Shown here piece by piece: positions 63,024 through 64,000 of a stretch of 64,000 nucleotides of DNA. Where the stretch lies: positions 1,474,001 through 1,538,000 of the forward strand of contig NZ_JAUFQG010000004.1 in assembly GCF_030409605.1 (NCBI RefSeq), given 5' to 3'. The first letter of the stretch is position 1. Every line of letters begins with the position of its first letter. This DNA is from Simiduia curdlanivorans. GTDB lineage: Bacteria > Pseudomonadota > Gammaproteobacteria > Pseudomonadales > Cellvibrionaceae. The notes beneath the pieces are model-generated. The model was not told the DNA's origin and searched no databases. It saw only the letters and a program-made list of their open reading frames with translations. The translations under genes and the position numbers were made by a program.

Positions 63024-63968
63024 GTGTCTCGTCAAGCCTTCATTCATGGTCTGCATAATCTGCGCGATAGCCATCGCGGCAGCGTGTTAACTATTGGCTC
63101 CTTCGATGGCGTGCACTTGGGGCACCAGGCGATGCTCAAACAGTTGCGCGCCAAGGCCAAGGCCTTGGAGGTGCAAGCCACGGCGATGACCTTTGAGCCC
63201 CAGCCGCACGAGTATTTTTCTGGCGAGCGCGCACCGGCACGGTTGATGCGCTTGCGCGATAAAGTGACGGCCTTATTTGACCAAGGCGTCGATCAGGTAT
63301 TTTGCCTGCCGTTCAATGCCCAGTTGCGCCACTTAACCGCAGCACAATTTGTCCAGCAGGTATTGGTAGACGGGTTGGCGGTTAAATACTTGGTGGTGGG
63401 CGATGATTTTCGCTTTGGCTGCGACAGGGCTGGAGACTTTAATTTTTTGCTGGCCGCCGGCGCGCAACAGGGTTTTGGTGTGTGCAATACCAAAACCTTT
63501 AACTTAGGCGATGTGCGGGTCAGTAGTACGCGTATTCGCGAGGTGTTAGAGCAGGCTGATTTTGCCCAAGCAGAGCAGTTACTCGGCCGCCCCTACAGCA
63601 TGGCTGGCAAAGTTGTGCGTGGCCAGCAGCTGGGGCGCACCATTGGTGTACCTACCGCGAATGTGCACTTGCACCGCTATCGCTCGCCACTCAATGGCGT
63701 GTTTACCGTTCGCGTTGTGATTGATGGTGCTTGTTATCAAGGTGTTGCTAACGTCGGGGTTAGGCCAACGGTGTTGGACGACGCCAAGCCGATTTTAGAA
63801 GTTCACTTGTTTGATTTTTCCGAGGACATCTACGGCAAAAGCATTCAGGTGATTTTTTGCAGCAAGCTGCGCGAGGAGCAAAAGTTTGCTTCGCTGGACG
63901 CGCTCGCCGCACAGCTTCAAGCAGATATCGAAGCAGGCAAGGCGTATTTTAGAAATACAGTAAATTAA
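63024..63968 (+). CDS. ribF: Bifunctional riboflavin kinase/FAD synthetase
   Basis: 314 residues from GTG 63024. Adenylyltransferase part with LTIGSFDGVHLGHQAMLKQL, YLVVGDDFRFGCDRAGDF and SSTRIREVLEQADF; riboflavin kinase part with GRPYSMAGKVVRGQQLGRTIGVPTANVHL, LNGVFTVRVVIDG and ANVGVRPTV. Makes FMN and FAD. Usual position between murJ and ileS; ileS would lie just outside the window. Confidence 0.96.
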   Translation: MSRQAFIHGLHNLRDSHRGSVLTIGSFDGVHLGHQAMLKQLRAKAKALEVQATAMTFEPQPHEYFSGERAPARLMRLRDKVTALFDQGVDQVFCLPFNAQLRHLTAAQFVQQVLVDGLAVKYLVVGDDFRFGCDRAGDFNFLLAAGAQQGFGVCNTKTFNLGDVRVSSTRIREVLEQADFAQAEQLLGRPYSMAGKVVRGQQLGRTIGVPTANVHLHRYRSPLNGVFTVRVVIDGACYQGVANVGVRPTVLDDAKPILEVHLFDFSEDIYGKSIQVIFCSKLREEQKFASLDALAAQLQADIEAGKAYFRNTVN

Positions 63969-64000
63969 CTATTTTTTGACAATCCATTAGAAATTATTGG

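Noticed and set aside
63976..63981. TTGACA near the window end as a promoter of the next gene
   Set aside because: The -10 region lies outside the window, so it cannot be judged.

Overview
The window looks like a chromosomal segment of a marine-type gammaproteobacterium, possibly of the Cellvibrionales (Saccharophagus/Teredinibacter/Simiduia-like), although the genus cannot be fixed from sequence alone. Evidence is the fabA-fabB pair, the ispB / rplU-rpmA-obgE-proB / rpsT / murJ / ribF neighbourhood, the small DUF3144 and DUF3301 proteins, and an exosortase A (XrtA)/PEP-CTERM locus. No rRNA, tRNA, CRISPR array, prophage or transposase was seen.

1-29.2 kb is an exopolysaccharide (EPS) locus of the XrtA type. 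It starts with a truncated chain-length determinant, followed by a TPR plus P-loop-like partner whose Walker A lysine is missing, an outer-membrane beta-barrel protein and the TPR lipoprotein PrsT. After that come a minus-strand FemAB / two deacetylases / ATP-grasp operon, a plus-strand glycosyltransferase / LMW phosphatase / O-antigen ligase-like group, and a secreted jelly-roll candidate. A block of visibly lower GC (about 14-23 kb) carries glycosyltransferases, a CapK-like adenylating enzyme, an acyltransferase and an ABC exporter. The region closes with a GT2, a DegT-family aminotransferase, an exosortase-EpsI fusion and one PEP-CTERM substrate. The substrate gene has a near-consensus sigma-54 promoter.

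30.1-46.0 kb is a compact NRPS-PKS-NRPS assembly line. Module 1 is formyltransferase - half condensation - adenylation - thiolation, and its adenylation domain is interrupted twice, by a luciferase-like monooxygenase and by a methyltransferase. Module 2 is a PKS with KR before DH and a dead adenylation C-subdomain in front of its ACP. Module 3 is C-A-T. There is no thioesterase. The last NRPS gene overlaps by 4 bp a gene for a membrane-anchored jelly-roll protein. The cluster sits between the exosortase/PEP-CTERM genes and prsK-prsR, the sigma-54 two-component system typical of XrtA loci. I regard this placement as the most interesting feature of the window: an unassigned formylated, oxidised or methylated lipid/peptide-like product that may be tied to EPS or cell-surface biology.

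46.1-50.1 kb holds a Pro/Thr-linker lipoprotein and prsR-prsK. 50.4-64 kb is mostly housekeeping: an RmlD-like protein lacking catalytic residues, fabB, fabA, ispB, rplU, rpmA, obgE, proB, rpsT, an HD-GYP phosphodiesterase, murJ, two small conserved genes, an FKBP-type isomerase and ribF. The proB-rpsT gap carries two unrelated-looking heptamer tandem arrays on either side of a terminator.
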